From Ga0074130 sp964499485 (lineage in GTDB: Bacteria > Pseudomonadota > Gammaproteobacteria > Burkholderiales > Rhodocyclaceae), in the NCBI GenBank assembly GCA_964499485.1, contig CAZCLF010000011.1:1-54586 (forward strand): DNA of 54,586 nt, written 5' to 3'. The notes beneath the pieces are model-generated. The model was not told where the DNA came from. It searched no databases and was given only the letters and a program-made list of their open reading frames with translations. Each line of letters begins with the position of its first letter. The first letter of the stretch is position 1. Position numbers and translations under genes: made by a program. This document shows positions 26,560 through 35,082 of the stretch, piece after piece.

Positions 26560-27168
26560 TTAGACGCTTATCGTATTCTCGTTGATCGCCCAAATCTCAC
26601 GGTAAGCACCAGCGAGCTTGATCAACTGGGTATAAGGCACAGGCTTGTGGAAAACCGAGACGCCGGGTGGCAAACCACCACGGGTTTCAATTTCTTGCGG
26701 CTCAAGGGCGGTAGCCACAACGATTTGCATCGGCTTGGCTAGCGCACGCTTGGTCAGCGTTTCGAGCATGCCAAAGCCGTCGATCCCCGGCATCACCAAA
26801 TCGGTCACCAGCAAATCTGGCTGCTGTTCGCCGATGAGCAGCAATGCCTCATAGCCAGACTCAGCCGTGCGCACATTTACGCGCTGCTTGCCCATGCGAA
26901 CCAGCACCGTCTGATACATCTCACGCTGTACAGGGTCATCCTCAACCACAAGGATTTCAAAGCGATGAACGGGAATTGCCAGCTCAGCACGGCGACGTGC
27001 CAGCACTTCATCAACGGATGTACGCAAGATGCGGCGATGGCCACCAGGCGTCTTCCAGGCCTTCAAGCGCCCTTCTTCTACCCAAATCTGAGCCGTGCGA
27101 ACGCTAATACCTAAGGCCAATGCGGCCTCACGTGTCGAACAAGTTTCTTCCGGATTACGAATGTCCAT
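26560..27168 (-). CDS. Response regulator with N-terminal excisionase/MerR-type HTH and C-terminal receiver
   Basis: 202 residues. Residues about 8-58 form a helix-turn-helix of the excisionase/MerR type (STREAALALGISVRTAQIWV, then KTPGGHRRI). Residues about 70-195 form a receiver with acidic pair ED (76-77), phospho-acceptor D123 in VTDLVMPGIDG, T163 and K175. The order HTH-REC is the reverse of usual response regulators. No partner kinase is adjacent. GGAGC nine bases upstream supports the ATG. Confidence 0.9.
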   Translation of the reverse strand: MDIRNPEETCSTREAALALGISVRTAQIWVEEGRLKAWKTPGGHRRILRTSVDEVLARRRAELAIPVHRFEILVVEDDPVQREMYQTVLVRMGKQRVNVRTAESGYEALLLIGEQQPDLLVTDLVMPGIDGFGMLETLTKRALAKPMQIVVATALEPQEIETRGGLPPGVSVFHKPVPYTQLIKLAGAYREIWAINENTISV

Positions 27169-27456
27169 GCTGAGCTCCAGATTTCAGTTTTTTCGATAAT
27201 AGCATTTGGAGAGAAAAGTGAGAAGCTTAAATCGCCTTGTTCAATCAGGTGTAATTGCAAGTAAATGCAAGATGGAAGCAAAACATGGGAGGGAAGGTCA
27301 TCAAGGTCGCATTTAATCTGCAAACGATCTGACTGCACAGTAACCACTCTCAATAGAGTAAAGCTGGCTCTACCGCATTTGTCTGATTTAATGAGACCGG
27401 AGTGCTCAATGCAAGTTTCAACGAGATGCTTGGGGATAAGAAAATGGGGGTAGTAA
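27169..27456. other. Non-coding stretch between HTH-REC gene and tRNA-Pro terminator
   Basis: 288 bases hold the HTH-REC promoter region (a TATTAT -10-like element lies on the minus strand near 27200) and otherwise nothing recognisable. A minus-strand open frame that crosses this stretch begins inside the tRNA and is not a gene. Confidence 0.5.
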
Positions 27457-27492
27457 AACAAAAAGGCCACTCCGAAGAGTGACCTTTTTGTT
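27457..27492 (-). terminator. Terminator downstream of tRNA-Pro
   Basis: A 16-base-pair stem including one G-T pair encloses a four-base TTCG loop on the minus strand (ACTC-TTCG-GAGT) and ends in CCTTTTTGTTTT. It lies 9 bases after the encoded CCA. Confidence 0.92.
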
Positions 27493-27501
27493 TGATTCGA
27501 T

Positions 27502-27578
27502 TGGTCGGGGCGGCGGGATTCGAACTCGCGACCCCTTGCACCCCATGCAAGTGCGCTACCAGGCTGCGCCACGCCCCG
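27502..27578 (-). tRNA. tRNA-Pro (anticodon GGG)
   Basis: 77 bases with encoded CCA. Acceptor CGGGGCG pairs with CGCCCCG. The D-arm contains GCGCAGCCTGGTAGCGC, the anticodon stem CTTGC/GCAAG encloses loop ATGGGGT with anticodon GGG, and the T-arm contains GTTCGAATCC. It lies just downstream of the MerR-like gene on the same strand, a common betaproteobacterial arrangement. Confidence 0.97.
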
Positions 27579-27590
27579 ACAAGCTCGGCA

Positions 27591-27977
27591 TTATATCAGA
27601 GGACGCGGTGCAGAGCGCAGCATCTCGATGATGCTGGCGAGTTCTGCTCGCACACTTTGCGATCCCGACGGCATCTCTGATTTTTGTTCTCGGGCGGGTG
27701 TAGAGGACGGTTCTTCAAGGCGATTACGCGCGCCACTGATAGTGAAACCTTCGCGGTAAAGCAGCTCGCGGATGCGGCGCACTAGCAGCACTTCATGGTG
27801 CTGGTAATAGCGGCGATTACCACGACGCTTGACCGGCTTAAGCTGCGTGAACTCCTGCTCCCAGTAGCGCAGCACATGCGGCTTGACGCCACAGAGCTCA
27901 CTGACTTCACCAATCGTGAAGTAGCGCTTTGCCGGAATAGGCGGGAGCTCTTGCAGCTCGTTAGGCGGCGTTTGCAT
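27591..27977 (-). CDS. MerR-family regulator of the ihfA-linked type
   Basis: 128 residues. An N-terminal MerR winged HTH (RYFTIGEVSELCGVKPHVLR, then YWEQEF and RRYYQHHEVLLVRRI) is followed by a short helix and a low-complexity Ser/Pro tail, with no Cys-rich metal site. The ATG chosen overlaps the ihfA stop by 17 bases; an earlier TTG in the same frame is less likely. This small MerR-like gene regularly follows ihfA in beta- and gammaproteobacteria, but its target genes are unknown. Confidence 0.88.
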   Translation of the reverse strand: MQTPPNELQELPPIPAKRYFTIGEVSELCGVKPHVLRYWEQEFTQLKPVKRRGNRRYYQHHEVLLVRRIRELLYREGFTISGARNRLEEPSSTPAREQKSEMPSGSQSVRAELASIIEMLRSAPRPLI

Positions 27978-28263
27978 GGTCCAGTGCTTCAACCGCCAGC
28001 TTTAGCTTCTGGCTGGCATGAAAGGTCACGACGCGACGTGCGGTAATGGGGATTTCTTCGCCAGTCTTTGGGTTGCGACCCGGGCGTTGCGGTTTGTCAC
28101 GCAGCTGGAAGTTACCGAAACCCGACAGCTTGACGCTGTCACCACTCTCAAGCGCGATACGAATTTCGTCGAAAAACGCTTCAACCATATCTTTGGCTTC
28201 GCGCTTATTAAGACCAACCTTTTCAAACAGAAGATCGGCTAACTCTGCCTTCGTCAATGTCAT
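27961..28263 (-). CDS. ihfA: Integration host factor subunit alpha
   Basis: 100 residues, the normal IHF-alpha length. MTLTKAELADLLFEKVGLNK, the dimer core and SGFGNFQLRDKPQRPGRNPK with the DNA-bending Pro (RNPKTGEE) are all present. GGGAGT upstream of this ATG fixes the start; an open frame of 30 more codons upstream is non-homologous. With the beta subunit (elsewhere) it bends DNA by about 160 degrees and helps recombination and sigma-54 promoters, one of which drives the short pilin in this window. It is part of the pheST-ihfA unit. Confidence 0.96.
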   Translation of the reverse strand: MTLTKAELADLLFEKVGLNKREAKDMVEAFFDEIRIALESGDSVKLSGFGNFQLRDKPQRPGRNPKTGEEIPITARRVVTFHASQKLKLAVEALDHANAA

Positions 28264-28370
28264 TCTGACTCCCTGGTGCATCTGTTGCTTAATGAAACCA
28301 TGCTCGAATACGGCTGCAACATGGTTTCCAATTTCGAGTTTTCGAGGGAGCAACCCTCTTGTTCATTTTT

Positions 28371-30740
28371 TTAGGTACGCAAAACTGCACCGAATTTCTC
28401 AGCGGCGGCGACCAATTGCGCAATGGCTAAGTCGACCTCTGCATCCGCAAGCGTTTTCTGAGTATCTTGCATAACTACCCGAAATGCAAGGCTTTTTTTC
28501 CCATCCTCAAGGCCTTTGCCTTGATAAACATCGAACAATTGGATGCTCTTTACGGTCGCTACAGCCGCACCATCTAGGGCAGATAACAAGCCCTGCAACG
28601 GCGTTTCCTGCGCTATTACAAATGCGAGGTCACGCTCAACAACCGGAAAACGTGAGACTTGCGCATAAGCGGGCATGGGCACGTTCAACAGTGCGTCCAA
28701 TTCAAGCTCAAACAGATTCGGGGCGTTAACCAATTCGTATTTTTGTACCCATTCAGGGTGCAACTCACCGACGACACCAATCCCACGGTTATTCAGCAAC
28801 ACTGCAGCACAGCGTCCTGGATGCAGCGCAGGATGGCTAGTCTTTTCAAAACGCAACGTTTGCGTAGGGAAAAGCGCCTCAATGTCTGCCTTCACATCAA
28901 AGAAGTCGACATTGCGCGACTTGCTACCCCATTGCTCGGGTTCGACTGGGCCTGCAGCCAAGCCCGCCACACGCAAAGGCTGAGCAAAGCCGTTGACTGC
29001 TCCGGCATCACGCCAGAAGCAACGCCCCAGTTCGAACACGCGCACGCGCGCAGTGCGGCGCTTGAGGTTGAAACTCAGGGTATTTACTAGCCCGCCCATC
29101 AGCGTGGTACGCATCACGCTCATCTGGCTCGCAATCGGATTCGCCAGTATGACGGGCGACGCGTTCCCGGCAAAGTCCTTTTCCCACGCCGTTTCGACAA
29201 AGCTGAAGTTCACGACTTCCTGATAATCACGCTCTGCCACCAGACGGCGCACCTGCATGGGGGTGCGCTTTGCTTCTGGCAACGGCAGCATAGCGACACG
29301 ATTAACGGGCGCCGGGGCCGGAATATTGTCGTAACCGTACAGACGCGCCACTTCTTCGATGAGATCTTCTTCGATCTCCATATCGAAACGGTGCGCCGGC
29401 GGGGTCACGTGGAAAACCTGATCTTGTTCCGACCACGGGAAGCGTAGGTTCTTGAGCTGCGCAGCCACAGCCTCACGCGTGAAATCAACGCCGATAACCT
29501 GATTCAGGCGCGATAGACGCAGCCGTAGGGGGTTGCGCTTAGGCAAGTAGTCTTCTGCAACAACTTCAGTAATGGGTCCAGCCTGCCCCCCACAGACTTC
29601 GAGTACGAGCTGAGTCGCACGCTCCAGCACTTCGACCTGCCGGCTGAAGTCAACACCGCGCTCAAAGCGGTAAGAAGAGTCTGTCGAGAAGTTCAGTGCG
29701 CGAGCCTTGCCGGCAATCGCGTCGGGTGCGAAAAACGCACTTTCAAGGAAAATCTCAGTCGTAGTGGTAGTAACACCACTCGCATCACCACCCATGATGC
29801 CTCCCAGCGCAAGTGCTCGGGACTCGTCCGCGATCAACACCGCGTCTACATCTGGTGTAATGGTGTTGCCATTGAGCAGCGTCAGTTGCTCACCCAGCTT
29901 AGGCAGCCGAACGTGAATCGCACCGTTCAACTTGGCATTATCAAAGGCGTGCATGGGCTGCCCTTGTTCGAGCAGCACATAGTTAGTGATATCAACAATC
30001 GCTGAGATCGAACGAATGCCACTACGTGCAAGGCGCTGCACCATCCAAGAAGGCGTGGCTGCTGCCGCATTGACACCGGCAACCACACGGCCGGCATAAC
30101 GTGGGCAATGTTGCGGAGCTTCAACGACGACAGCACGGGTCTTGTCGCTACTCACTGCAACCGGCTTGATCTCAGGCGCAGTCAGATCGGCGCCCGTCAG
30201 GGCGGCGACTTCGCGGGCAATGCCAAGGATGGATAGGCAGTCAGCGCGGTTGGGGGTGAGCTTGAGCGTAAAGAGCTTATCGTCGAGGCCAAGATAGTCA
30301 CGGATATCCGTGCCGACAGGCGCATCCGCTGGCAAGACCAGCAGACCGTCACTCTCCTCGGTAATACCCAACTCCTTAGCCGAACAGAGCATGCCGAAAC
30401 TTTCGACATCACGCACCTTGGCTGCCTTGATGTTGAAGTCACCCGGCAGTTGCGCACCTACCAGTGCACACGGCACTTTGAGGCCAACGGCGGCATTCGG
30501 CGCACCACAGACAATCTGAAGTACTTCGCCGCCCACATTGACGGTGGTGAGTCGTAGCTTGTCGGCGTTCGGGTGTTTTTCAGCGGTCAGGATTTCGCCA
30601 ACAACCACCTTATTGAATGCCGGTGCAGCAGGATCAAGCTCTTCAAGCTCTAAGCCCGCCATGGTCAGCAAGTGTCCAAGCTCTTCGCTCGTGAGCTTGG
30701 GATTGACGAAGGTACGTAGCCAGTTTTCCGAGAATTGCAT
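28371..30740 (-). CDS. pheT: Phenylalanyl-tRNA synthetase beta subunit
   Basis: 789 residues. MQFSENWLRTFVNPKLTSEE begins the protein, followed by the tRNA-binding (EMAP-like) region, the B3/4 editing domain, the B5 domain (PLRLRLSRLNQVIGVDF) and the C-terminal ferredoxin-fold anticodon-binding domain (FPVVERDLAFVIAQETPLQ). It forms the alpha2-beta2 enzyme that charges tRNA-Phe and edits Tyr-tRNA-Phe. It starts seven bases after pheS. A longer open frame upstream overlaps pheS and is rejected. Confidence 0.97.
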   Translation of the reverse strand: MQFSENWLRTFVNPKLTSEELGHLLTMAGLELEELDPAAPAFNKVVVGEILTAEKHPNADKLRLTTVNVGGEVLQIVCGAPNAAVGLKVPCALVGAQLPGDFNIKAAKVRDVESFGMLCSAKELGITEESDGLLVLPADAPVGTDIRDYLGLDDKLFTLKLTPNRADCLSILGIAREVAALTGADLTAPEIKPVAVSSDKTRAVVVEAPQHCPRYAGRVVAGVNAAAATPSWMVQRLARSGIRSISAIVDITNYVLLEQGQPMHAFDNAKLNGAIHVRLPKLGEQLTLLNGNTITPDVDAVLIADESRALALGGIMGGDASGVTTTTTEIFLESAFFAPDAIAGKARALNFSTDSSYRFERGVDFSRQVEVLERATQLVLEVCGGQAGPITEVVAEDYLPKRNPLRLRLSRLNQVIGVDFTREAVAAQLKNLRFPWSEQDQVFHVTPPAHRFDMEIEEDLIEEVARLYGYDNIPAPAPVNRVAMLPLPEAKRTPMQVRRLVAERDYQEVVNFSFVETAWEKDFAGNASPVILANPIASQMSVMRTTLMGGLVNTLSFNLKRRTARVRVFELGRCFWRDAGAVNGFAQPLRVAGLAAGPVEPEQWGSKSRNVDFFDVKADIEALFPTQTLRFEKTSHPALHPGRCAAVLLNNRGIGVVGELHPEWVQKYELVNAPNLFELELDALLNVPMPAYAQVSRFPVVERDLAFVIAQETPLQGLLSALDGAAVATVKSIQLFDVYQGKGLEDGKKSLAFRVVMQDTQKTLADAEVDLAIAQLVAAAEKFGAVLRT

Positions 30741-30747
30741 GGTCGGC

Positions 30748-31794
30748 TTACTTAAATTGTGAAAGGAAGCGAAGATCGCCGTCGAAGAACAAGCGCAGAT
30801 CGTCGATACCATAACGCAGCATGGTCAGACGATCCGGGCCCATGCCGAAGGCAAACCCGATGTATTTTTCAGGGTCGATGCCGCCGTGGCGCAGCACGTT
30901 CGGATGCACCATGCCGCAGCCACCGATTTCCAGCCAGCGCCCTTTGTTCGGGCCGCTCATGAAGGCCATATCGATTTCGGCCGAAGGCTCAGTAAAGGGA
31001 AAGAAGGAAGGACGGAAGCGCAGATTCAAATCGTCGCTTTCAAAGAAGCGGCGCAGAAAGTCGGCAAGGACACCGCGCAGATCGGCAAAGCTGACCTTCT
31101 CACCGATCCAAAGACCTTCGACCTGGTGGAACATAGGCGAGTGCGTCGCATCGGAATCCACGCGATAGACGCGGCCAGGAGCAATGATGCGAATTTCCGG
31201 CATCGTCGCTTCATTCTTGTATTTCTCCACATGCGCTTGCATGTAGCGCACTTGCACCGGGCTAGTATGCGTGCGCAGCAGTACATCCTCCTGCACGGAG
31301 CCGTCTTCGGCCTGCAGGTAGAAAGTGTCGTGCATGGAGCGCGCTGGGTGCTTTTCTGGCGTGTTAAGTGCGGTGAAATTGTGCCAATCGCCCTCAATCT
31401 CAGGACCATCAGCCACTTCGAAACCAATGGTACGGAACAACTGCTCAATACGATCGAGGCTGCGCGTCACCGGATGCAAGCCTCCGCGCGAACGACCACG
31501 GCCTGGCAGCGTGACATCCAATGCTTCTGCTGACAGCTGCGCCTCAAGGGCAGCACGTTTCAAAGCATCGCGGCGCGCGTTGAGCGCTTCTTCCACCTGA
31601 CTCTTCGCTGCATTGATGGCAGCACCAGCCGTTTTCTTTTCCTCAGGAGGAAGCTTGCCAAGATTTTTCAGCTGCTCGGTCAGCAAGCCGGCCTTGCCCA
31701 GATACTGGGCCTTAGCTTCTTCGAGTTTTGCAGGCTCGCCTATCGCGGCAAATTCAGCGAGGGCGCGCGTTACGATTTCGTCCAGTGTGTTCAC
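30748..31794 (-). CDS. pheS: Phenylalanyl-tRNA synthetase alpha subunit
   Basis: 348 residues, full length. N-terminal coiled coil (EEAKAQYLGKAGLLTEQLK), class II motif 2 region (RTHTSPVQVRYMQ and RVYRVDSDATHSPMFHQVEG) and motif 3 (GFAFGMGPDRLTMLRYGI) are present. The start is GTG (GTGAACACACTG). A terminator-like hairpin lies between rplT and this start, so synthetase expression may be attenuated relative to the ribosomal genes. No Phe-rich leader peptide was found in the 99-base gap. Confidence 0.97.
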   Translation of the reverse strand: MNTLDEIVTRALAEFAAIGEPAKLEEAKAQYLGKAGLLTEQLKNLGKLPPEEKKTAGAAINAAKSQVEEALNARRDALKRAALEAQLSAEALDVTLPGRGRSRGGLHPVTRSLDRIEQLFRTIGFEVADGPEIEGDWHNFTALNTPEKHPARSMHDTFYLQAEDGSVQEDVLLRTHTSPVQVRYMQAHVEKYKNEATMPEIRIIAPGRVYRVDSDATHSPMFHQVEGLWIGEKVSFADLRGVLADFLRRFFESDDLNLRFRPSFFPFTEPSAEIDMAFMSGPNKGRWLEIGGCGMVHPNVLRHGGIDPEKYIGFAFGMGPDRLTMLRYGIDDLRLFFDGDLRFLSQFK

Positions 31795-31838
31795 AGGCTA
31801 TGCGTATGGCGTATCAGGTGTTTGGGTACTTCACATTA

Positions 31839-31878
31839 AAAAAGGGAGGCGGGGTGTTATCCCTGAGCCTCCCTTTTT
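31839..31878 (-). terminator. Terminator or attenuator between rplT and pheS
   Basis: On the minus strand AAAAAGGGAGGC pairs with GCCTCCCTTTTT (12 base pairs, 16-base loop), ending in a T run. It sits inside the infC-rpmI-rplT-pheST run and would reduce, not necessarily stop, transcription into pheST. Confidence 0.85.
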
Positions 31879-31893
31879 GTCAGCCGTTATAAC

Positions 31894-32253
31894 TTAAGCG
31901 GCGAGTTTGGCCTTGGCTTGTGCGGCAAGAGCGGCAAAAGCCGGCTTGTCAAACACGGCCAGGTCGGCCAGAACCTTGCGGTCCACTTCAATCGAAGCCT
32001 TCTTCAGGCCGTTCATGAAGGTGCTGTACTTCAGACCCAGCTCACGGGCTGCCGCGTTGATACGGGCAATCCACAGTGCGCGGAACTGACGCTTCTTCTG
32101 ACGACGGTCACGGTAAGCGTATTGACCGGCCTTCATTACCGCCTGCTTGGCGACACGATAGACACGGCTACGACGACCACGGTAACCCTTGGCCTGTACA
32201 AGAACCTTCTTGTGGCGCGCGCGCGCCGTTACACCACGTTTAACTCTTGGCAT
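31894..32253 (-). CDS. rplT: 50S ribosomal protein L20
   Basis: 119 residues, standard length. The basic N-terminal extension (MPRVKRGVTARARHKKVL) and the helical C-terminal domain (ALWIARINAAARELGLKYST) are intact. AAGGAG seven bases upstream fixes the start. L20 is an early assembly protein of the large subunit and in E. coli and Bacillus represses its own operon by binding the leader; a structured leader precedes rpmI here. The gene lies 11 bases after rpmI. Confidence 0.98.
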   Translation of the reverse strand: MPRVKRGVTARARHKKVLVQAKGYRGRRSRVYRVAKQAVMKAGQYAYRDRRQKKRQFRALWIARINAAARELGLKYSTFMNGLKKASIEVDRKVLADLAVFDKPAFAALAAQAKAKLAA

Positions 32254-32264
32254 GGTTTAACTCC

Positions 32265-32462
32265 TTAAGCGTAGGGCATCATCGCGCGGATGTGGCCGAC
32301 ATCGGAAGCCACAACAGCAGTGGCACCGCGCAGCTGGCGCTTTGACTTGGTGGTTTTCTTGGTCAGAATGTGGCGCTTGAACGCCTGACCACGCTTAACG
32401 CTACCGCTGGCGCGCACTTTGAAGCGCTTGGCAGCCCCGCTCTTGGTTTTCATCTTCGGCAT
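32265..32462 (-). CDS. rpmI: 50S ribosomal protein L35
   Basis: 65 residues, standard length. MPKMKTKSGAAKRFKVRASG and the RGQAFKRHILTKKTTKSKRQ region are typical. A strong ribosome site AAGGAGAT precedes the ATG. It lies between infC and rplT in the conserved order and would be co-regulated with rplT. Confidence 0.97.
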   Translation of the reverse strand: MPKMKTKSGAAKRFKVRASGSVKRGQAFKRHILTKKTTKSKRQLRGATAVVASDVGHIRAMMPYA

Positions 32463-32583
32463 CGAAGATCTCCTTCATTCATGGCGACAGGTGACTTCCA
32501 CCTTGGAAGCACTTGGGAACCTGGTACCACTTGGTATTTCCGTAACGGCTTACACCGTCACGGTAATTCTTTACTACAAAACG
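32463..32583 (-). promoter_or_regulatory. Structured leader between infC and rpmI (candidate L20 control region)
   Basis: 121 bases without a gene. On the minus strand CCGTGACGG, TGTAAG and CCGTTACGG form a nine-base-pair hairpin with one G-T pair (32540-32563). It is followed by a TACC-AAGT-GGTA hairpin, repeated CCAAGTG and CCAAGGTGG elements, and then the rpmI ribosome site. In E. coli L20 represses rpmI-rplT by binding a pseudoknot and a hairpin in this same position, so a regulatory leader is plausible. The fold was not computed. Confidence 0.5.
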
Positions 32584-33102
32584 TTACTTCTTCTTCGGTG
32601 CCAGCATCATTACGAGCTGACGACCTTCCATCTTTGGCCACTGCTCAACCACTGCCAGCTCTTCAAGATCAGTCTTGACTCGCTCAAGCTGGCGCATGCC
32701 GATTTCCTGGTGCGCCATTTCACGACCGCGGAAACGCAAGGTGATTTTTGCCTTATCGCCTTCCTGCAAAAACTTGATCAGATTGCGCATCTTGATCTGG
32801 TAGTCGTTCTCATCCGTACCCGGGCGGAACTTGATTTCCTTGACCTGAACCTGCTTCTGTTTCAGCTTGGCTTCATGCTGGCGCTTGGCTTCCTGATACT
32901 TGAATTTGCCAAAGTCCATGATGCGGCACACAGGCGGTTGAGCCAATGGCGCAATCTCGACGAGATCAAGTTCGGCCTCTTCGGCCAGAGCCAAGGCAGC
33001 ACGCAAGGGCATGATGCCAAGTTGTTCGCTATCTGCACCGACCAGGCGGACTTCAGTGGCGGTGATTTCTTCGTTGACGCGTTGCGTCTTTTCCTGAGCG
33101 AT
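32584..33102 (-). CDS. infC: Translation initiation factor IF-3 (ATC start codon)
   Basis: 172 residues from the ATC used here. The N-terminal domain (AQEKTQRVNEEI, then EVRLVGADSEQLGIMPLRAA), linker (KYQEAKRQHEAKLKQKQ) and C-terminal domain (EIKFRPGTDENDYQIKMRNL) are complete. Homology extends 30 residues before the first ATG, and the only suitable codon there is ATC preceded by GGAGAAC. IF-3 rejects non-canonical starts, and infC in E. coli starts with AUU as a self-limiting loop; ATC here fits the same logic. It lies 26 bases after thrS and precedes the rpmI leader. Confidence 0.95.
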   Translation of the reverse strand: MAQEKTQRVNEEITATEVRLVGADSEQLGIMPLRAALALAEEAELDLVEIAPLAQPPVCRIMDFGKFKYQEAKRQHEAKLKQKQVQVKEIKFRPGTDENDYQIKMRNLIKFLQEGDKAKITLRFRGREMAHQEIGMRQLERVKTDLEELAVVEQWPKMEGRQLVMMLAPKKK

Positions 33103-33128
33103 GGTTCAGTTCTCCATAAATTCAAAAA

Positions 33129-35045
33129 TCAGATCACCACGCCCCGGCTGCTTTTTTCATGCAGCAGGCGTTCAATCAAGGCTTCGGGGGACATTTGCCC
33201 AAGATCCTGATTGCCACGGGCACGTACGGCGACCAACCCAGCTTCCTTTTCCTTGTCGCCGATGACAACCTGGTAGGGACGCTTTAACAAGCTATGTTCG
33301 CGTATTTTATAGTTTATTTTCTCACTACGCAAATCGCATTCAACGCGGAAGCCAGCCGCGCGCAGCTTTTCGGCCACAGTTTGCGCATAGTCAGACTGCG
33401 CTTCAGAGATATTGGCAACGACAACCTGCACCGGCGATAGCCACAATGGCAGGGCACCCGCATGGTTTTCGATCAGGATACCAATGAAGCGCTCCAGCGA
33501 GCCCAAGATGGCACGGTGCAGCATGACCGGGATATGACGGGCATTGTCTTCACCCACATATTCAGCGCCTAGGCGGGTTGGCATGGAAAAATCGACCTGA
33601 ACGGTGCCACACTGCCAAGAGCGACCAATGGCATCCTTGATGTGGAATTCGATCTTGGGACCATAGAAAGCCCCCTCGCCCGGTAGCTCTTCCCATTCGA
33701 GGCCGCTTGCACGCAGGCCGGAACGCAACGCATTTTCTGCCTTGTCCCACACCTCGTCGGAACCGACGCGACTATCCGGACGCAATGCCAGCTTGACCGA
33801 CACATCGGTAAAGCCAAAGTCTGCGTAGACCTTGCGCACCAACGCGTTGAAAGCAGTGACTTCTGGTTCGATCTGATCATCCGTACAGAAGATGTGACCA
33901 TCATCTTGCGTGAAACCGCGCACGCGCATGATGCCGTGCAGGGCACCTGATGGCTCGTTGCGGTGGCAAGAACCGAACTCGCCGTAACGCAGAGGCAGCT
34001 CCTTATAGGAACGAAGCCCGTCGTTGAAAATCTGAATGTGGCCGGGGCAGTTCATCGGCTTCACCGCATAGTCACGGCTCTCCGACTCGGTGGTGAACAT
34101 ATTGGCCTTGTAGTGCTCCCAATGGCCCGACTTTTCCCATAGTGTCTTGTCGAGGATCTGGGGGCAGCGCACTTCTTGATAGCCATTGTTGCGATAGACG
34201 GCGCGCATGTACTGCTCGATTTCTTGCCACACAGTCCAGCCGTGTGGGTGCCAGAACACCAGACCTGGCGCCTCTTCCTGAAGATGGAACAGATCGAGGG
34301 CCTTGCCTAGCTTGCGGTGATCGCGCTTCTCGGCCTCTTCGAGCATATGAAGATAGGCGTCGAGCTCGTCCTTCTTAGCCCATGCAGTTCCGTAGATGCG
34401 CTGCAGCTGTTCGTTCTTGGAGTCGCCACGCCAATAAGCGCCGGCCACCTTCATCAACTTAAAGGCCTTGAGCTTGCCGGTCGACGGGACGTGCGGGCCA
34501 CGGCACAAGTCAATGAAGTCGCCCTCTCTATACAGAGACACATCTTCATTGGCTGGAATGGCGGCAATCAGCTCAGCCTTGTAGATCTCGCCAATGCTCT
34601 TAAAGAACTCGACCGCCTTGTCACGCGACCAGACTTCGCGTGTCACCGGGAAATCCTTCTTGGCCAGCTCGGCCATGCGCTTTTCGATGGCCGCCAAGTC
34701 TTCAAGCGTAAACGGGCGCTTGTAGGCGAAGTCGTAGTAAAAACCGTTGTCGATGACTGGGCCGATGGTCACCTGAGCATCAGGGAACAACTCTTTGACT
34801 GCATACGCAAGCAAGTGCGCGGTGGAGTGGCGGATGGTATCAACGCCTTCTGGATCTTTGTCGGTCACAATCGCCAGCGCGACATCGCCTTCGATTAGAT
34901 ACGAAGTATCGACCAGCTTGCCGTCGACCTTGCCTGCCAAGGCTGCTTTAGCTAAGCCAGCACCAATCGAAGCCGCAACATCAGCAACCGTTACTGCCTG
35001 ATCATAGGTACGCTGGGAACCGTCGGGAAGGGTAATCACCGGCAT
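33129..35045 (-). CDS. thrS: Threonyl-tRNA synthetase
   Basis: 638 residues, normal length. The TGS domain (MPVITLPDGSQRTYDQAVTV), editing domain with HxxxH (IRHSTAHLLAYAVKELFPD), class II core (MNCPGHIQIFNDGLRSYKE with the zinc Cys) and anticodon domain (LSPVQVVVANISEAQSDYAQ) are in order. GGAG seven bases upstream supports the ATG; ten extra codons upstream are non-homologous. It heads the thrS-infC-rpmI-rplT run, as in most proteobacteria. Confidence 0.97.
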   Translation of the reverse strand: MPVITLPDGSQRTYDQAVTVADVAASIGAGLAKAALAGKVDGKLVDTSYLIEGDVALAIVTDKDPEGVDTIRHSTAHLLAYAVKELFPDAQVTIGPVIDNGFYYDFAYKRPFTLEDLAAIEKRMAELAKKDFPVTREVWSRDKAVEFFKSIGEIYKAELIAAIPANEDVSLYREGDFIDLCRGPHVPSTGKLKAFKLMKVAGAYWRGDSKNEQLQRIYGTAWAKKDELDAYLHMLEEAEKRDHRKLGKALDLFHLQEEAPGLVFWHPHGWTVWQEIEQYMRAVYRNNGYQEVRCPQILDKTLWEKSGHWEHYKANMFTTESESRDYAVKPMNCPGHIQIFNDGLRSYKELPLRYGEFGSCHRNEPSGALHGIMRVRGFTQDDGHIFCTDDQIEPEVTAFNALVRKVYADFGFTDVSVKLALRPDSRVGSDEVWDKAENALRSGLRASGLEWEELPGEGAFYGPKIEFHIKDAIGRSWQCGTVQVDFSMPTRLGAEYVGEDNARHIPVMLHRAILGSLERFIGILIENHAGALPLWLSPVQVVVANISEAQSDYAQTVAEKLRAAGFRVECDLRSEKINYKIREHSLLKRPYQVVIGDKEKEAGLVAVRARGNQDLGQMSPEALIERLLHEKSSRGVVI

Positions 35046-35082
35046 CGCACAACTCCGTGAAAGAACCAAAAGCACAAAAACA

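Noticed and set aside
27111..27572. Open frame of 153 codons on the minus strand crossing tRNA-Pro
   Set aside because: Its first residues are the tRNA read as protein (MAQPGSALAWGARGREFESR, a familiar artefact), it crosses a terminator and it has no family features.
32419..33210. 263-codon plus-strand frame opposite infC
   Set aside because: It is the antisense shadow of infC and its flanks; the minus-strand gene is complete and conserved.
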